A DNA stretch of 64,000 nt from Morella rubra (Eukaryota > Streptophyta > Magnoliopsida > Fagales > Myricaceae): positions 23,296,778 through 23,360,777 of the forward strand of contig CM025853.1 in the NCBI GenBank assembly GCA_003952965.2, read 5' to 3'. Numbering within the stretch: the first letter of the stretch is position 1; each line of letters opens with the position of its first letter. Of the stretch, positions 34,301-47,037 are shown in pieces. The notes beneath the pieces are model-generated. The model ran no database searches. It saw only the letters and a list, made by a program, of their open reading frames with translations, and had not been told where the DNA came from. The translations under genes were made by a program, and so were the position numbers.

Positions 34301-37300
34301 AGTCATGAATGGCTTCATTAACTCTTCCAATCTCCTTGTAAGTGTTCCCACGATTGACAAGTCCATCAGCAGCCAAAGGATCAATCCGGAGAACTTCATT
34401 ATAGCAAGATATAGCATCCGCATAATTACCCTGTCCTTGACAAGAAGCAGGTAAAACAAAGATGATGAATATCTGAATACAGATGCCGAAGGAGCCCCCC
34501 CCCCCCCCCCCCCCTCTTCTCTTTTTCTCTTTTAAACACAAAAGCACCCACAAAACAAACAAAGACGGGCAAAACAGACAGAACAGATGCCGCTACCTGC
34601 TGTTTATATATTATCGCTAAATTGTTGAAAGGAGCAGAAAGTCCTGTTGTTACAGACAGTGTCGCCTTATAACATGAAGCAGCTGCGCTCAGCATGTTCC
34701 TACAGGATGTGAAAGTCATCCTTCAGGACAGCTTACAATTTTGCCACATCTCTTAAAGAACTGATTAAAACCTCCAATCAATTATTAGACTTCAACAATT
34801 ATATATGTGCAACATACCACTCCATGTATATATTCCCAAGGTTAGTGAGTGCTTGAGGATGGTTCACTTGCAGAGCAAGACATTGCTTCAGAGAACGTTA
34901 AGTATAATCAGCATTGTACGAGGAGAAGCATGAAATGTAAATAGCAAAAGGCAAAGCAGAAAAGGAAGGATAGCATGAACCTACACGATAGCATTGAATT
35001 GCTTCTTCAACCCTTCCAGAATCTTTCAGAGCATTACCCTTACAATTACCGAAAACCAGATATAATTAAGAAAAAAAATATGAAAGTACAAAATATCACT
35101 TCACTGCAAATGATCCACCATAATGGAAAGAAATAAGATAACAAACCAAATTATTGTACGCCTCCAAGAACTCTGAGTCGAGAGAAATGGCTCGCTTATA
35201 ATGGAAAATTGCCATTTCCAGGTTGCCTTGCTCATAATATATACTAGCCAAATTGCCTGCCCCAGGTATTTAGTTGCAACAGATCATTATTTTGAACTAA
35301 ATTAAAGCCATGCAAGACATAAACTTAAGTTTTTATTATTAAGGTTCTTTCACATAACAAAATCACCAGATAGATAGGTCTGAATCGTAGACAAAATCAG
35401 ACACAACATGCACAAATCTGTATCTTCTAATAAATCAGATATCAACTAGAGCTGTATGCATTGTTAGCAGTTAGGAACAAAGAAAATCTTCCCTAATGGT
35501 CTTCCCATGCCCTAACATTATGTCATTCCCAATTAAAGACATTGTTCATAAGCAACAGAAGCAGTTGTGGGCCTTAGGTTTTATGTCATTCACAGTACCA
35601 TTAGGATGTTGTTTAGTTAAGAGTAGGAATTCTCGTCCTCTTATGAGGAGCTACAGATAGAGAGTTTATACACGTGTGTGATGGTACTCAAAACATTCAG
35701 AGTTGAAGAGTATATTAGAGTGATTTGGGATGGGACAGAGTTCAAATGTACTAACATTTGGGATGAGATTATTGAAAGAGCGGAAAGGAGGTTGGCAAAA
35801 TGGAAGTGAAGTTACCTCTCAAAGGGTGGAAGAATCACCTTGATAAAGTCCACTCTCTCTAGTCTTCCTACCTATTTTTTTGTCTCTTTTTCCAGTTCCT
35901 ATTGCGGTGGCCAGTAGATTGGAAAAGATTCAGAAGACGGAATTGAGCACAAATTCCACCTTATCAATTGCATTAAAGTTATGTTCACCTATCAGATCGG
36001 GCAGTTTGGGTTTAAAGAGGATCACCTTGTTTAACAAGGCTTTATTAGGTAAGTGGTTATGGCATTTTGCCTTAGAGAGGAACAGCTTGTAGAGAATTGT
36101 TATTATGGAGAACTATGGTAGTGCTATGGGTGGCTGGAGAACTCTTGAGTTCTATGGCTCTTATGGTGTGAGTCTATGAAGCACATTAGCGATGGTTAGA
36201 CCTTCTTCTGTGAGAACAATCTTTATGTGGCCGGGTGTGGCCTCAAAGTCCAATTCTGGCATGATTGATGGAGTGGTGAGAGACCTCTGAAGGAAGCTTA
36301 TCCTCTTTTATTCTTTCTTGCCCGCTGCAAATATGCAATGGTGGTGGATTGTTTGGAGGGAGATTCTGGATCTAGTTCTTGGAGTATTCAGTTTGTCAGA
36401 ACTACAAAGGACAGGGAGATAGATGAGTTTTCGGGCATGTTTGTTTTGAGAAAATTTTAAGGATTTTAAGTATGGTGTGAATATTTAGGTGATGTTTAAG
36501 CTTTACTGGCATGCGTATAGAAGTTGTTGGGTTTTTATTGATGTTTGTCAAAAATGTAATGTTAAGTTGTATTGGTATGCGTGTAGGACTAATGTTAGGA
36601 TTGTAAGTTTTGAAATTTGGATTCAAATTCTAAACTTTTTAGCCAAACGAACATGCCCTTCAGCTTTCTACTCTTTACTCTACTCCAAAGTTTTAAGGAG
36701 AAGGGACAATCACAAGATAAGGCGGTTGGGTTCCAAGAATGGTCAGTTCTCAATGAAATCTTTGTATAGGCTCCTTGTTGGTGGTCTTATTGTGACTTTC
36801 CCATGTAGGCAGATTTGGAGGTCTTCTGCCCCCTCGAGAGCGTCCTTTGTGTGTGAAGCTGCTCATGGGAAAGTTTTGACTATAGATTACTTAAAGAGGA
36901 GGGATGTTTGCTTGATTGAGGGGTGTTATCTATGCAGATGCGATGAGAAATCTGTGGATCACATTCTTCTTCATTGCTCAGTTGCTAGGAGTTGTGGTCT
37001 TTGGTGCTATCTATTTTGAACTATGACTGGGTCATGCCTAGAAGGGTGCTTGATGTACTGTTGTGCTGGAAGAGGAAGTTAGATAACCCATTGGCTTTGG
37101 CGGTTTGGAAATTGATCCCTACCTGTATTTGGTGGAGTTTATGGAAGGAGAGAAATAGTAGATGCTTTAAGGGTGTGGCATTGTCTTTGGAGTGTATGAG
37201 GGAAAAGTTGTTGTAGTCTTTATTTTTGTGGGCTAACTCGGTGTTGGGAACTCCCTTTTCTGATTTTTCAAATTTTCTTAGTTTTTTAGCATGTATGGTT

Positions 37301-40300
37301 AAGAGGTCTTAGTATAGTCCTTTGTACTGTTTCTTCTATTTCCTTTTTTAATAAAATTTTCCTTATAAAAAAAAAATTAGAGTGATCTAGTCCACGAACA
37401 ACTTGAATCCATAGAGTGCTTCCTTTTTTACCCCCTCTTGTTGTCTCTGTTTCTCTTCCATTTATGGTTACTGTTTGCATTCCTATGCAAATGCGCTTTT
37501 AATGCCCACACATATATTCAAGATTCTTTCTCATTTTCTTATTTTTCAAACCCAAACCATATTTTAGCATATAACTTTGAAACCCTTAGCCCTAGCTCTT
37601 TTCTCAACCTTTGGACAGCAACTACTCGCCCCAAACTAACCTCAGAACCATATTTTATTAGTGAAAGAAAATTTTCCACCACATAGTTCTCTCCAAAACC
37701 ATAACCCACAACCTACAGTAAGGCACCAATACACTGAAAGTACACACACACTCCCATTTCATTTTAAGCATAAGAGCCAAAGTCCAAAAATATGTTTCTT
37801 GCTGAACTTCCATGAAGTTCTCAACAGAGTTCACAACAGAGGCAATAGTGTCTAACATAGAATCAACACTTCTCCTCCAGACTATAAAGAGATAAAGAAG
37901 ACAGTGGGATCCAATGAATGGGAAGTTGAACTCAACAGAAGCAAAGTCAGAACAATGTCTACAAAACTATTAGCAGCCATTTTTTTCTCTGCAGAGTTGT
38001 CTTGTCATTGTGCTGGGCAAAAACGCCTACAATTTGCCATTTTAGGCCCTCTCAAGTTGCATGTGAAACACTGACGACACAGGCAGGAAATCATGCACAA
38101 CATGCCATGGGCTCAGATTAATTGGTTTTCTGTTAAAGACAGAGATAGAAATGTAATGGAAGGGTCTATCTACAGCTGGATTCAGCAGAGTTATGTCAAT
38201 AGCCTTTTAAAAAATTAAGGGGTGTCCAAAAACCAACAAAAAGCATGGTGTTAGAGCTGTATGTTCTCTCCAAAGTAAAAGGAGTGCCCCTCCTAGTGCT
38301 CAATTATCCAAGTGAACATTCTAATGCTAGATCAACATATCATACTTATCATGTTTGGGTCATGTATTTCCTATTTCCTTCAAAATTACTATTAAAAGGT
38401 TGAAAAGGAAAGTTCCAAGAGAAATTCAAAAGCAACCATGGAGTTCAAATGATGTGACGTTAAAGATGAGATTTGTGAGCCCTTTGTTGCTACCATGAAA
38501 GTGGATCTAGAGACCTAGATCTTGATGATGACGATACAAAAGGAAAAAAATTCTACCACTAAGCAAGAAATTCAGGTGCATGAATGCTACAATCATAGAG
38601 GGAAAATTTGTCACACTAAAGTTAATCATAACGGACAAGTACACTCTGCAGTAGTCGATATCGAGAGGTGTACGAATACAGTATTTGAGCAAGTGGGGAA
38701 CCAAATTTGGGGTTCAAATTAAAGTTCCATCCGGGACCTTATCATGCAACATGGATCACTGTTACAACCAATTGAAGGTTGACATACTATGTCTGACAAA
38801 ATTCAAAATTGGCCAGTCTAAAGAAAGTTATATGAGACGTGTTGCCTTTTAAGCTCTCTCACATACTTGTAAGCCCTACAGCAAAAGAGAATTGTGACGC
38901 ACAACATGCTGAATGTGTGCCAAAACTTATTCTTCTGTTTATGGCAACAACGTGTACACTAACATATGCTAAGGACATAGGAATGAACTTGAAGAAGAGT
39001 TCATTAACAAAAAATACACGGCTCAAATTGCATTTATGGTCAGTTCCTAACTGAATAAAGTCCATTTATGAGGGGAGAAGTGAGACCGCAACGTAACATG
39101 CCTAGAGAAGAATCCTCCACTTTGAAGACTAAGACCAAGGCAAATCCAAGTAGCAAGCCATATTCCAAGTATCAATTGTAATCAGTTAAGTGAATAAGAT
39201 TCTCGTGTATGGTTTTTGTAGAGTCAAGGATTGTATGATGATTTTGTAACTGCTAGCTGTGGAACATGGTTATGGGCCAGAATTGGTCAACCTTTTGACA
39301 TCAACTAAACCTTCCAAACTCGGAAACCCATATTTGTTGCTTCCAGGAAGTTTCCTGCATCTAGTTCTCTTTAAAACAATAACTCACCACCACCATGTAT
39401 CACATAAGGTGAAACAGCAAATACAAAGGTCAGCCTAGGTCAAAAGAACTCTGCAATGAAACTCTGAAGTACTCATACAAATATATAGAAGTTTTGGAAG
39501 CACTCACCATAGGCTACAACATAGTCTGGTCGCACCTGAAGAGCACGCTGGTAACATACTATAGCCTCTTGAGGCATTCCCAAAGCCTGGAAAAGGCAAA
39601 AGAAATATCTTGTTTTTCTCCAAATACCGACCGAGCATTTTCAGCTACCCGACCTTAGTGGCACAATACAATTAGCTTACCTTATACACATTTCCAAGAT
39701 TCAGGTAGGCATCAGAAAATGGTTGGTTGCCTTTTAGCTTTCCTGAAAAAAAAAAAAAAAAAAAAAGGAATCAGCGAGCTAAATAAGCAAAGACATAAAG
39801 AGAGGAACTAACCCATGCATATTTTATATGTGACATATAAGTTTGCAATTAATTTGCATACTACTAGGCAAGTCTACGTATGATACATAGACAAATATAT
39901 TTACATATATAAAAGAGATGCCAAACTTGTAAGAGTGCTTTACCGACATGAAGCTTAAATATAAATCCAAAAATGAAATTGCGCAATAGTCACTAGCAGC
40001 CTATGAGAACAGGATTACAGATAGATAAGTCAAAGATTGTGTTTACACCGTCACAGTAGAAGGGTTATTGGTGATGATACTTGGGACTCCTTGTCTAGTT
40101 GTCCCATTACTATTATATAGCATTATGCCTCGAAGTAATATATTCACATACATCTGCCATCACTCCCTCGAACACACATGCATGTGACTGAGCACAGAAA
40201 CATATGTGCCTACACCACAGACACACACACCAAGCATATGGAAAGAGATCCAGACTACTAACCTTGTAATATTGAAGAGCCCTGTTCAGATCATTAGCTT

Positions 40301-43257
40301 CCATGAAAAGGCCAGCAAGATTCGACCATGCAATCGCAAAGTTTGGTTGGAGTCGGATAGCCTCAACATAGCAGTTGTATGCCTGCACAATGCATAACTA
40401 AGTTAAAAATCTCATAGTATTGCAAATGCAAGTAGCTTTATCTGCCTCCTTGCTAGATATTCATGATCAGTGACAGAAATGTAGTGTTCAGAACAGTCTA
40501 AACAATGATAGTACACGGATAAAGCTGCTGCACCAAACAGATCATATCGATGAGAGAGAAGTAAAGAATAAAGAAAAATTCTGCCAAATACTACCTCTTG
40601 CACTAAACCTTGAGCTTTCATCAAATTCCCGAGGTTACTGTGAGCATCAACCTGCACCAATGAACACAGGTTTCATGTTAATCCCATAGCATCTAGTAGT
40701 GCATAAAAAAATTTCAGAATTACGACAGAACCTACCAAACGGGGATTCAATGCAAGAGCCTGACGACAACACTGGGCTGCCTCATTGAATCTCCCTTTTC
40801 GCATGTATGCACTAGCTAAGTTTGACCATGCATCCGCAAAATTTGGTCGAAGCTGAAAAACAAGAATTTAAACAAAGAACAACCTACTAAAGACAGAGAA
40901 CCATGACGAATTATAAGAATTTCATACGGAGGAGGTTTGCATAAACACAATACACTTACAATGAATAAGATGCGCATTGATCTTAGACCAACAATGTTTT
41001 AGGCAAAAGAGAGAAATATACAAGGAAACTGAATATACAAATTAGCTGTCGTTCTTCAACAAAAACTAGGTGGACCACCTTTTGGTTTACGGAAGCTATT
41101 TAACTAACATATAGAGCCCATGACTAGCAAAATAATTTTTTTTTAAAAAAAACAAAACTTAAAAACTTTCTGGTCTTCCAATAATGATCAATGTAGAAAG
41201 AATAACATGGTAAAAGAGACTAAACAATCACACCAACAGTACTAGGTGACATGACAATCCAATCAAAGCAGTACATCGACTCTAAACCTGAATTCCAATT
41301 ACAACTCATGCCACAAAAGGCATGGCAATCACTACATTTACTTGCTTTCAATGCTTGAGGAATGTTATATCCCAATTGCAATACATGATAAAAGAAAAAT
41401 GCAAACAAAGACAACTAGATAATATCAATAACAAATTCTCAATCCTCATGCTTTCAAACAATGAGGCAATGACTTAAACAATAGGCTACCGATTGACAGG
41501 TTTACAGTGGTAACGAACCTCAATTGCAATTAGATAGTAGCGAATTGCAAAATCAATATTTCCTTTCTCCTGTTACAGAACAAATACATCATCCATTAGA
41601 CCCACATAGGTGAATACTTGAACACTGAGAACCATCTAAAATGCCTAAACTGTACCTTCCAAGCATTTGCCATATTTCCATAGCACTCAGCAAAATGGGG
41701 GTCAATTTGAAGAGCTTCTTCATTTTTTGCAATGCACATATCAAAGTCATGCAACTAAGAAATAAACGCAGATTCATTAGGATGAGGAGCAGAACAACAT
41801 ATTGTTATGACTCCCACCAACCCTTTTTTATTTACAAAACTTTTGCAACATAATATAGGGCACGGAAGAAGTAACAGTTATACAACCTCAGAGAATTAGA
41901 GTCAGATTAAAAAACTTTGAGACAACCTGATAATGGATTGCACCCAACAGAAGAAGATTATCAGTACGCTGTGGGTTTCTATCATAAACAGAAGTACTCT
42001 GTTCTAATGCCTGCTTAAAATTTCCAGCTTTGTACATCTGATGAGCAAGTGCCATGAGCATGCCTTCATCAACTGCAGCATAAATTCCCGAAAAAAAGAA
42101 AAGGTAGCTTGAGCAAATACTCATACGAAAACTTTTTATGGTAATGCAATTTAGACAGGCTGAGGGACCTTGGAGAAAACAGAAGCCACATGAAAAAAGC
42201 ACAAAATTCATCGGAAGAACATAGAAGGCATACAACCCACAGCCACCTACCAATTACCAATTACCAATTTCCCATAGATCTTGTCTGCCCATAATTGAAA
42301 TCGCCTTCTTAGAATGTCCAAAGAACAAAAGAAGATACCCTTTCTTCAATAATATGGGTCATAGAGATTGGATTTTCTGACTATTTATCAAAATAAAAAA
42401 GATTTTCCGAATATTGGTTGAAGGGACAATCACATGGAGAGATGCCAAAGCTACGAAGCAAAAAAGGAGAATACCAGAGTCTCGGAAGCCCTACACTCAA
42501 AAAATCTGCTCAATTTCTCAATCTCATATATTTCAACCTCTATCTCAGATCTCAGTTGGCTGGTGTTGTCAAGTTGAGTGCTTACTCATGTAATATTCAA
42601 CAAATACAAACCTCAAGAATTGTTAAACGCATTGCAGATAAGCATCAATAAATTCAAACCTTCTTCACTGAGAATCCCTATAATAATAAAGAAGCTCTTG
42701 GGATCTAAATTCAATATCGAAATGGGAACAATATCAATGCCAGGAATAATACAGATGATCGCTGGGCTAATAGTTCAAAAATTAAGTCCAAACAAAAATT
42801 CCGAGTTAGAAAATCAAGATCGCCGTCCAGTAGACTTGCTTAGGAAAAGAAATCCGTAACGGAGAATTTTCTAAAGTCCAGGAACAATTTTCCCACGAGA
42901 CAAACAGAAAGAAAGAAAAAGGTATGAATAGAAAATAGAATCGAAAAAAAAAAACCCGACTATGAAATAAAAACAAACAATCCGAAAAAGAACTAGACCA
43001 ACTCCAAAACACCAAGTGAACAACTTGCATCCAAACCCAATTTTAAAGCAACAAATTTCAAAAATCAAAACAGGAATTCATCGACCTTCATGAGAGTCCA
43101 ATGCCTGAGAGCGCTTGAGATTGGCCACAGAAGAAGAAGCAGCAGTAGTAGCCAACGAATCTTCGCGGTGGTCCGCGCTGTACGGCGCCAATTGGAGCTG
43201 CTGATGATGCTGAAGATGATGGTGGTGCTGCCGCGGATCGCCCTGCAGCGAGAGCAT
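28328..43257 (-). CDS. SECRET AGENT, plant O-GlcNAc transferase (28 exons)
   Basis: SEC moves GlcNAc from UDP-GlcNAc to Ser/Thr of nuclear and cytosolic proteins, including DELLA regulators. Exons on the minus strand: 43257-43086, 42072-41927, 41754-41656, 41569-41519, 40852-40736, 40651-40595, 40382-40263, 39737-39681, 39586-39508, 35256-35147, 35038-34985, 34885-34818, 34699-34597, 34430-34228, 34144-34048, 32110-32039, 31913-31837, 31679-31563, 31471-31387, 31256-31089, 30817-30707, 30618-30532, 30420-30293, 30207-30125, 29995-29890, 29721-29575, 28936-28816, 28441-28328. About 982 residues result (Arabidopsis: 977). After a His/Gln-rich start, TPRs fill about 65-510. The catalytic half shows [11 protein letters not shown] and [13 protein letters not shown], which match catalytic and UDP-binding segments of animal OGT. 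Every junction is GT-AG and in phase except exon 8. SEC, not SPINDLY, is indicated by the TPR and catalytic text. Confidence 0.95.
32515..32550. repeat. (GA)n microsatellite in SEC intron 15
   Basis: This is a run of AGAGAG units broken by AAGA, inside an intron. It has no coding role. Confidence 0.8.
33290..33475. mobile_element. Tourist-like MITE in SEC intron 15
   Basis: The left end GGCGTTTGGGAACAAAATTTTAG and the right end AAAATTTTGGTTTGCCAAACACTTAG are inverted relatives. The interior (GGTGAAAAAGTGAA, GAAGAGAGAGAG) is the reverse complement of text in the elements at 43889 and 48129, so this copy lies in the other orientation. A TTA-type duplication is likely but not exact. It is non-coding. 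Confidence 0.65.
34495..34514. repeat. Homopolymer of 20 C in SEC intron 13
   Basis: Twenty consecutive C's (G's in the sense of the SEC transcript) lie in the short intron between exons 13 and 14. Such runs are prone to sequencing error and could form a four-stranded G structure in the transcript. Confidence 0.85.
35725..37376 (+). mobile_element. 5'-truncated L1-type LINE in SEC intron 9
   Basis: ATTAGAGTGAT occurs at 35714-35724 and 37376-37386, an 11-bp target duplication. The right copy follows a run of A's, as expected for LINE retrotransposition. The body is the 3' part of an L1 polymerase with stops: [16 protein letters not shown] near 35765, then [34 protein letters not shown] near 36030, and a zinc-binding reverse-transcriptase tail ([10 protein letters not shown] to [20 protein letters not shown], 36745-37015), ending in [19 protein letters not shown] near 37110. 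The endonuclease and most of the polymerase are missing. It is antisense to SEC and inactive. Confidence 0.9.
39681..39742 (-). other. SEC exon 8 with a shifted or damaged acceptor
   Basis: The exon encodes [13 protein letters not shown] of a TPR. The expected acceptor, the CAG after a long T run, gives an exon of 62 bases and a TAA in the third codon (GAA AGC TAA). Using the AG five bases further in gives 57 bases and an in-frame join, YYK followed by [11 protein letters not shown]. The family has EAVKLKP-type text at this point, so two residues and some similarity are lost either way. The exon is real. The true acceptor, or a small assembly error beside the homopolymer, is unresolved. Confidence 0.75.
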
Positions 43258-43888
43258 TGTTGCGTTTCTGGATCAGAGGAAAACCTTGCGAAAATGAGTT
43301 GCCGGACCGTCGATGAACCGAAGGTTTTCTCGGGTAGGGGAAAGAGGAGGGCTTTTTCTCGAGAAAATTCCTCTTTGCCTCTTTGAAGTTTTTAAGGGAG
43401 CATTTTCAGAATCCCTCCTACCTCTAGCTGTCTCTCTCTTTATCACTGTTACTAAAAGTATCTCTTTAGTCGCTTAAACGTCGAGCATCTCTCGCTCGAA
43501 AAAAAAAAATATATCTACCATCTCTCCACTCGGATTCTTCCACTATGGACTTCGTGTAATCAGAACAACACAATATGGAATTAGATCGTCCCACGTGGGG
43601 AAAAGGAATTTCTGAGAAGATGGAAGGTAATTTTTCTTCGGCGTGGCGCTTGGGGGCTGTTTGTGAGTTTAAACAGAGTCACAGAGCTGTATGAAAATCG
43701 AAATTAACCCTCTACTGTTTTCGCTAAAAGCACACGCGGCTACACGGCACGTGGTCATAAAGAAAGTACATGGAAGGAGATGGTTGGTGGAGGTCGAGTG
43801 TCTGGTTTGTGCGCACTTTAGGTGATTTTTTAGAATTTCATGAGGGGGCCAGAATCTTCGCCTAACGTTTGTGATGCTTGTGAACTAA
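43258..43888. other. SEC 5' leader and promoter region
   Basis: Bases just right of 43257 form the 5' UTR of SEC. A CT/GA-rich stretch at 43410-43500 is typical of plant leaders. No TATA box stands out on the minus strand. No other gene is recognised. Confidence 0.5.
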
Positions 43889-44284
43889 GGGTGTGTTTGT
43901 TTTTTAAAATTTTAAAATAATAAAACATAATGTTTGGGTATAAAATTTTAATAAAGTGTTTGGGTATAAAATATAGTATTTGTTTTTCAAAATTTTAACA
44001 TAGTATTTGGGTATAAAATTTTGTTAAAATTTTATGTTGGTGTTAAAAAAGAGTTGTATTGGAATTAGTGAATGAGTAATAAAAGTAAAAGTAAAAGTAA
44101 AATTTTAACTTTCCAAACACTATGAAAATAATTATAATATAATTTTTCTCTCTCTATCAAATCATTACTTTTCACTATAATAAATATAAAAAATTCATTC
44201 ATACCATCTCTCTCTTCACTTTTTCACCAATTTCAATACTCTAAAATTTTAACCTTTCCAAAATTTTAACACTCAAACACAATG
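43889..44284. mobile_element. Tourist-like MITE, TAA target duplication
   Basis: The left end is GGGTGTGTTTG and the right end is CAAACACAATG, near-perfect inverted repeats, flanked by TAA at 43886-43888 and 44285-44287. The interior has a local duplication of ATGTTTGGGTATAAAATTTT and shares CTATCAAATCATTACTTTTC with the MITE at 48129. The ends and the TAA target fit the PIF/Harbinger (Tourist) group. It lies about 630 bp upstream of the SEC start. Confidence 0.72.
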
Positions 44285-44329
44285 TAAAAATGTTACGAAT
44301 TTTGAATTTTTTAAGAATGAAAAATTTTT

Positions 44330-45770
44330 TGAGAAGGGAGTTTAGTTTTGCTTTTGCTTTTTTTTTTTTTTAATTTAAATTTCAAATTACAAATTTTTCA
44401 AATTTTAAGGTTTAAATATTGTTTTGGAATAAGGGGATTAAGATTTTGAATTATTTATATTTTATTAAATTAAATAATATTATTATGATATTAAATAAAA
44501 TTAAATAAAATAATTTACATAAATCAGAAAAAAATAACATAATTCAAAAAATAAGTAGAAATAGTTCCAAAAATATAAAAAAGTATAAAAATAGATAAAA
44601 TTTCAAACTAATAAAAAATATTCATAAAATAGGAAGACCAAAATAAAAATCGTGCAAAATTTATAAACCAATAAAATTTTACAAAATTAATAAAAAAAAT
44701 ATAAATTAAAAAATGTACGAAAATTTTAAAAAATAAAAACTTAAAAATAATTAGCAAATATAATCACTATCAAAATTATTACAAAAATAAATAAATAAAA
44801 TAATAGAGAAAATATAAAAATTATTAAAATAGTTACAAAAGTGTATAAATGTTTAGAAATGTTTTAAAAAATAAAAAATAAAAAATATTTTAGAAATTTA
44901 GTAAAATAGAAAATTAATTTTAAAACTGCCAAAAATTTTACAAAAAATAGCTTACATATATTAAAAAAATATACAAATTTAAAACCAACTTGGGGCCACA
45001 ATAAAAAAATTCACCCAAATAAATAAAACTAAAAAATTTAACAAATAACAAAATCAATAAATAAAATTAATTTAAAATTGAGGACATAAAAAAAAAACTA
45101 GTTAACAAAAGCCACAAATAAATTTACAAACTAAAAAATAACTAAATATATAAAAATAATTAGAAAAAATTAAAAGCATTCATCCAGAAAAATCCATAAG
45201 AGATTTCATGCTCTCCCTGTCACCCTCTTACAATTGTTTCTATAACCAGATATATTGAAAAAACTTTCTCTTTATCCTTGAATACTCCATGTACACCACA
45301 ATCTCTATCTTCATTTCTTCTTAACCCATATATTAATATATTATCACTAAGCATGTAACTAGTAAATGTTCTTAATGTGAGTATTGATTCAAAAAATAAA
45401 ATGAATGGTATTAACATATTCACTTTAAAACGATTTCAAATGGGATTATCATAAATGCACGTATATGAATATATAACTAGTGTAAACACTTAATATGATA
45501 CCAAATAATGCCTAGTGTATATTTATTTTTTAAATGTCCCTAAGTTTTTTAATCTTATTTACATATTTTTTTCCTATATTTAAAAAAAATTGCGCTTTTT
45601 AATTTTTTTTCTTATTTTAAAATTTTTATGACTTTTGTAAATTAAAGTTGCTTCCTTATTTTAGTAAATTTTCAAACAAACTATTAATTTTTAAATATTT
45701 CAATAAGAACTTTAATTATTACTGTATTTTATTTATTTAATAAAATTTCCTCCATTTTTTATTTTTTTAT
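44330..45770. repeat. AT-rich tract; left arm of an inverted repeat flanking the MULE
   Basis: Almost entirely A and T, without coding content apart from chance frames. The part 44330-44840 matches, in inverted orientation, the segment at about 56930-57265 on the far side of the Mutator-like element. Shared blocks include ATAATTCAAAAAATAAGTAG and TAATAAAAAATATTCATAAA, and the alignment runs for about 300 bp at roughly 80 % by eye. The remaining 930 bp (to 45770) has no counterpart on the right. Confidence 0.7.
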
Positions 45771-45771
45771 T

Positions 45772-45949
45772 GCTTAAATGCACCCACAGTCCCTGTGGTA
45801 TGACAATGTTGCCAATATGTCCACGAGGTAAGAAAAGTTACAAATATGTCCCTGTGGTATGTTTTCCGTTAAATCTATGTCCTTCCGTCAGTCCCCGTTA
45901 AAAACGCTAATTGGACTTGATGATGTGGCAAGTTTAAGCCACGTTAGCA
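45772..45949 (+). repeat. Left terminal inverted repeat of the MULE
   Basis: It begins GCTTAAATGCACCCACAG and carries two spaced copies of the phrase TGTCC-C-TGGTATG, then GTTAAAAACGCTAATTGGAC. It pairs with 56743-56920. Confidence 0.9.
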
Positions 45950-47037
45950 CGAATCAAATTAGGTCGCGTGTCTCCTTGGGCCCACCATTGGTAGCACAAC
46001 ATTGCCCAGTCATCAAATCATGCCATGTATATTGAAATTTTTTTAAAAAAATGTAAAACTAAAAGAACAAAAATTTAAAGAACGAAAATATCACAGAACC
46101 TATATGACATCGATCGAATTTTTTTTTCTTTTTTTTTTTAAATGAAAATTTAAAGAACAAAAATTTAAAGAAATGAAAATATCACAGAACCTATACCCAT
46201 TTGAGAAAAGAGGGTTGTTTCGTATCACTCTACCGAACCCTTTCTTACTTTACCCAGAAAATTTTCTTCCCCTCTTGCGATATGTTTCTAGCACCAAACC
46301 CCTATTGAAAAGCTTGAAAATTCTGTTCATTAGAGAAGAAATTTACGAGCTAGTGTTTGGGAGAAATACAGGTTAGTCAAAATTTGTGAGGCACACTTTT
46401 GTTGTTGGATTTGGTGTTTATTTGGTGCCTATTAGACAAACCCACGTCCCAACAATGACACTCTTAAAATTTTTGTTGTTTTTCTTTCTTTCTGTTGTTT
46501 ATTCGGTGCCCATCATAGTATATACAGGTTATAGAGAAGGTGAAAGTCGGACTTGCTCTTTTTGTATTTTATTCGACAGTGGAGGGACCCGTTTCTTCCT
46601 AGTGTTTCGATTGGGTTTGTCTTATAGTATTTCCATACATGGTAGGGACATTGGGTTTTGATTGGAATTTTCACATTCAATTACTACACGTGGGTTTGTC
46701 TTGATATTGTTTGTTTGGATGCTTCCCTCGTGGTCTCGGCTTCCTATTTAGTTGCTATCCACATATAAAAAGGAACGAGGCAACCCACTGGATTAGTCAT
46801 TGCAAAATATAATCACAACAGAATAATGTAAACTATGGATTTAAAAAGTATTCTTAATTTGATCCAAAAAAGAAAAGTATTCTTAATTTCTTTAAATTTC
46901 AAAATACTCCATTTAGGAGTTTTTAGCATTCTGAGGTTAAATTATATTGTTAATTTTTAGTCAATTTATCACACTTTTAAATTAGTTGGCAGCTATTTAG
47001 TAAATTGTTAACTTTTTTTTTTCTTTTGCATTCAGAT

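Noticed and set aside
36402-36626. Open minus frame within the LINE
   Set aside because: It is antisense to recognisable reverse-transcriptase text and has no conservation of its own.
38507-39065. Several overlapping open frames in SEC intron 9
   Set aside because: None shows a recognisable domain and stops are frequent; the region looks like decayed repeat DNA.
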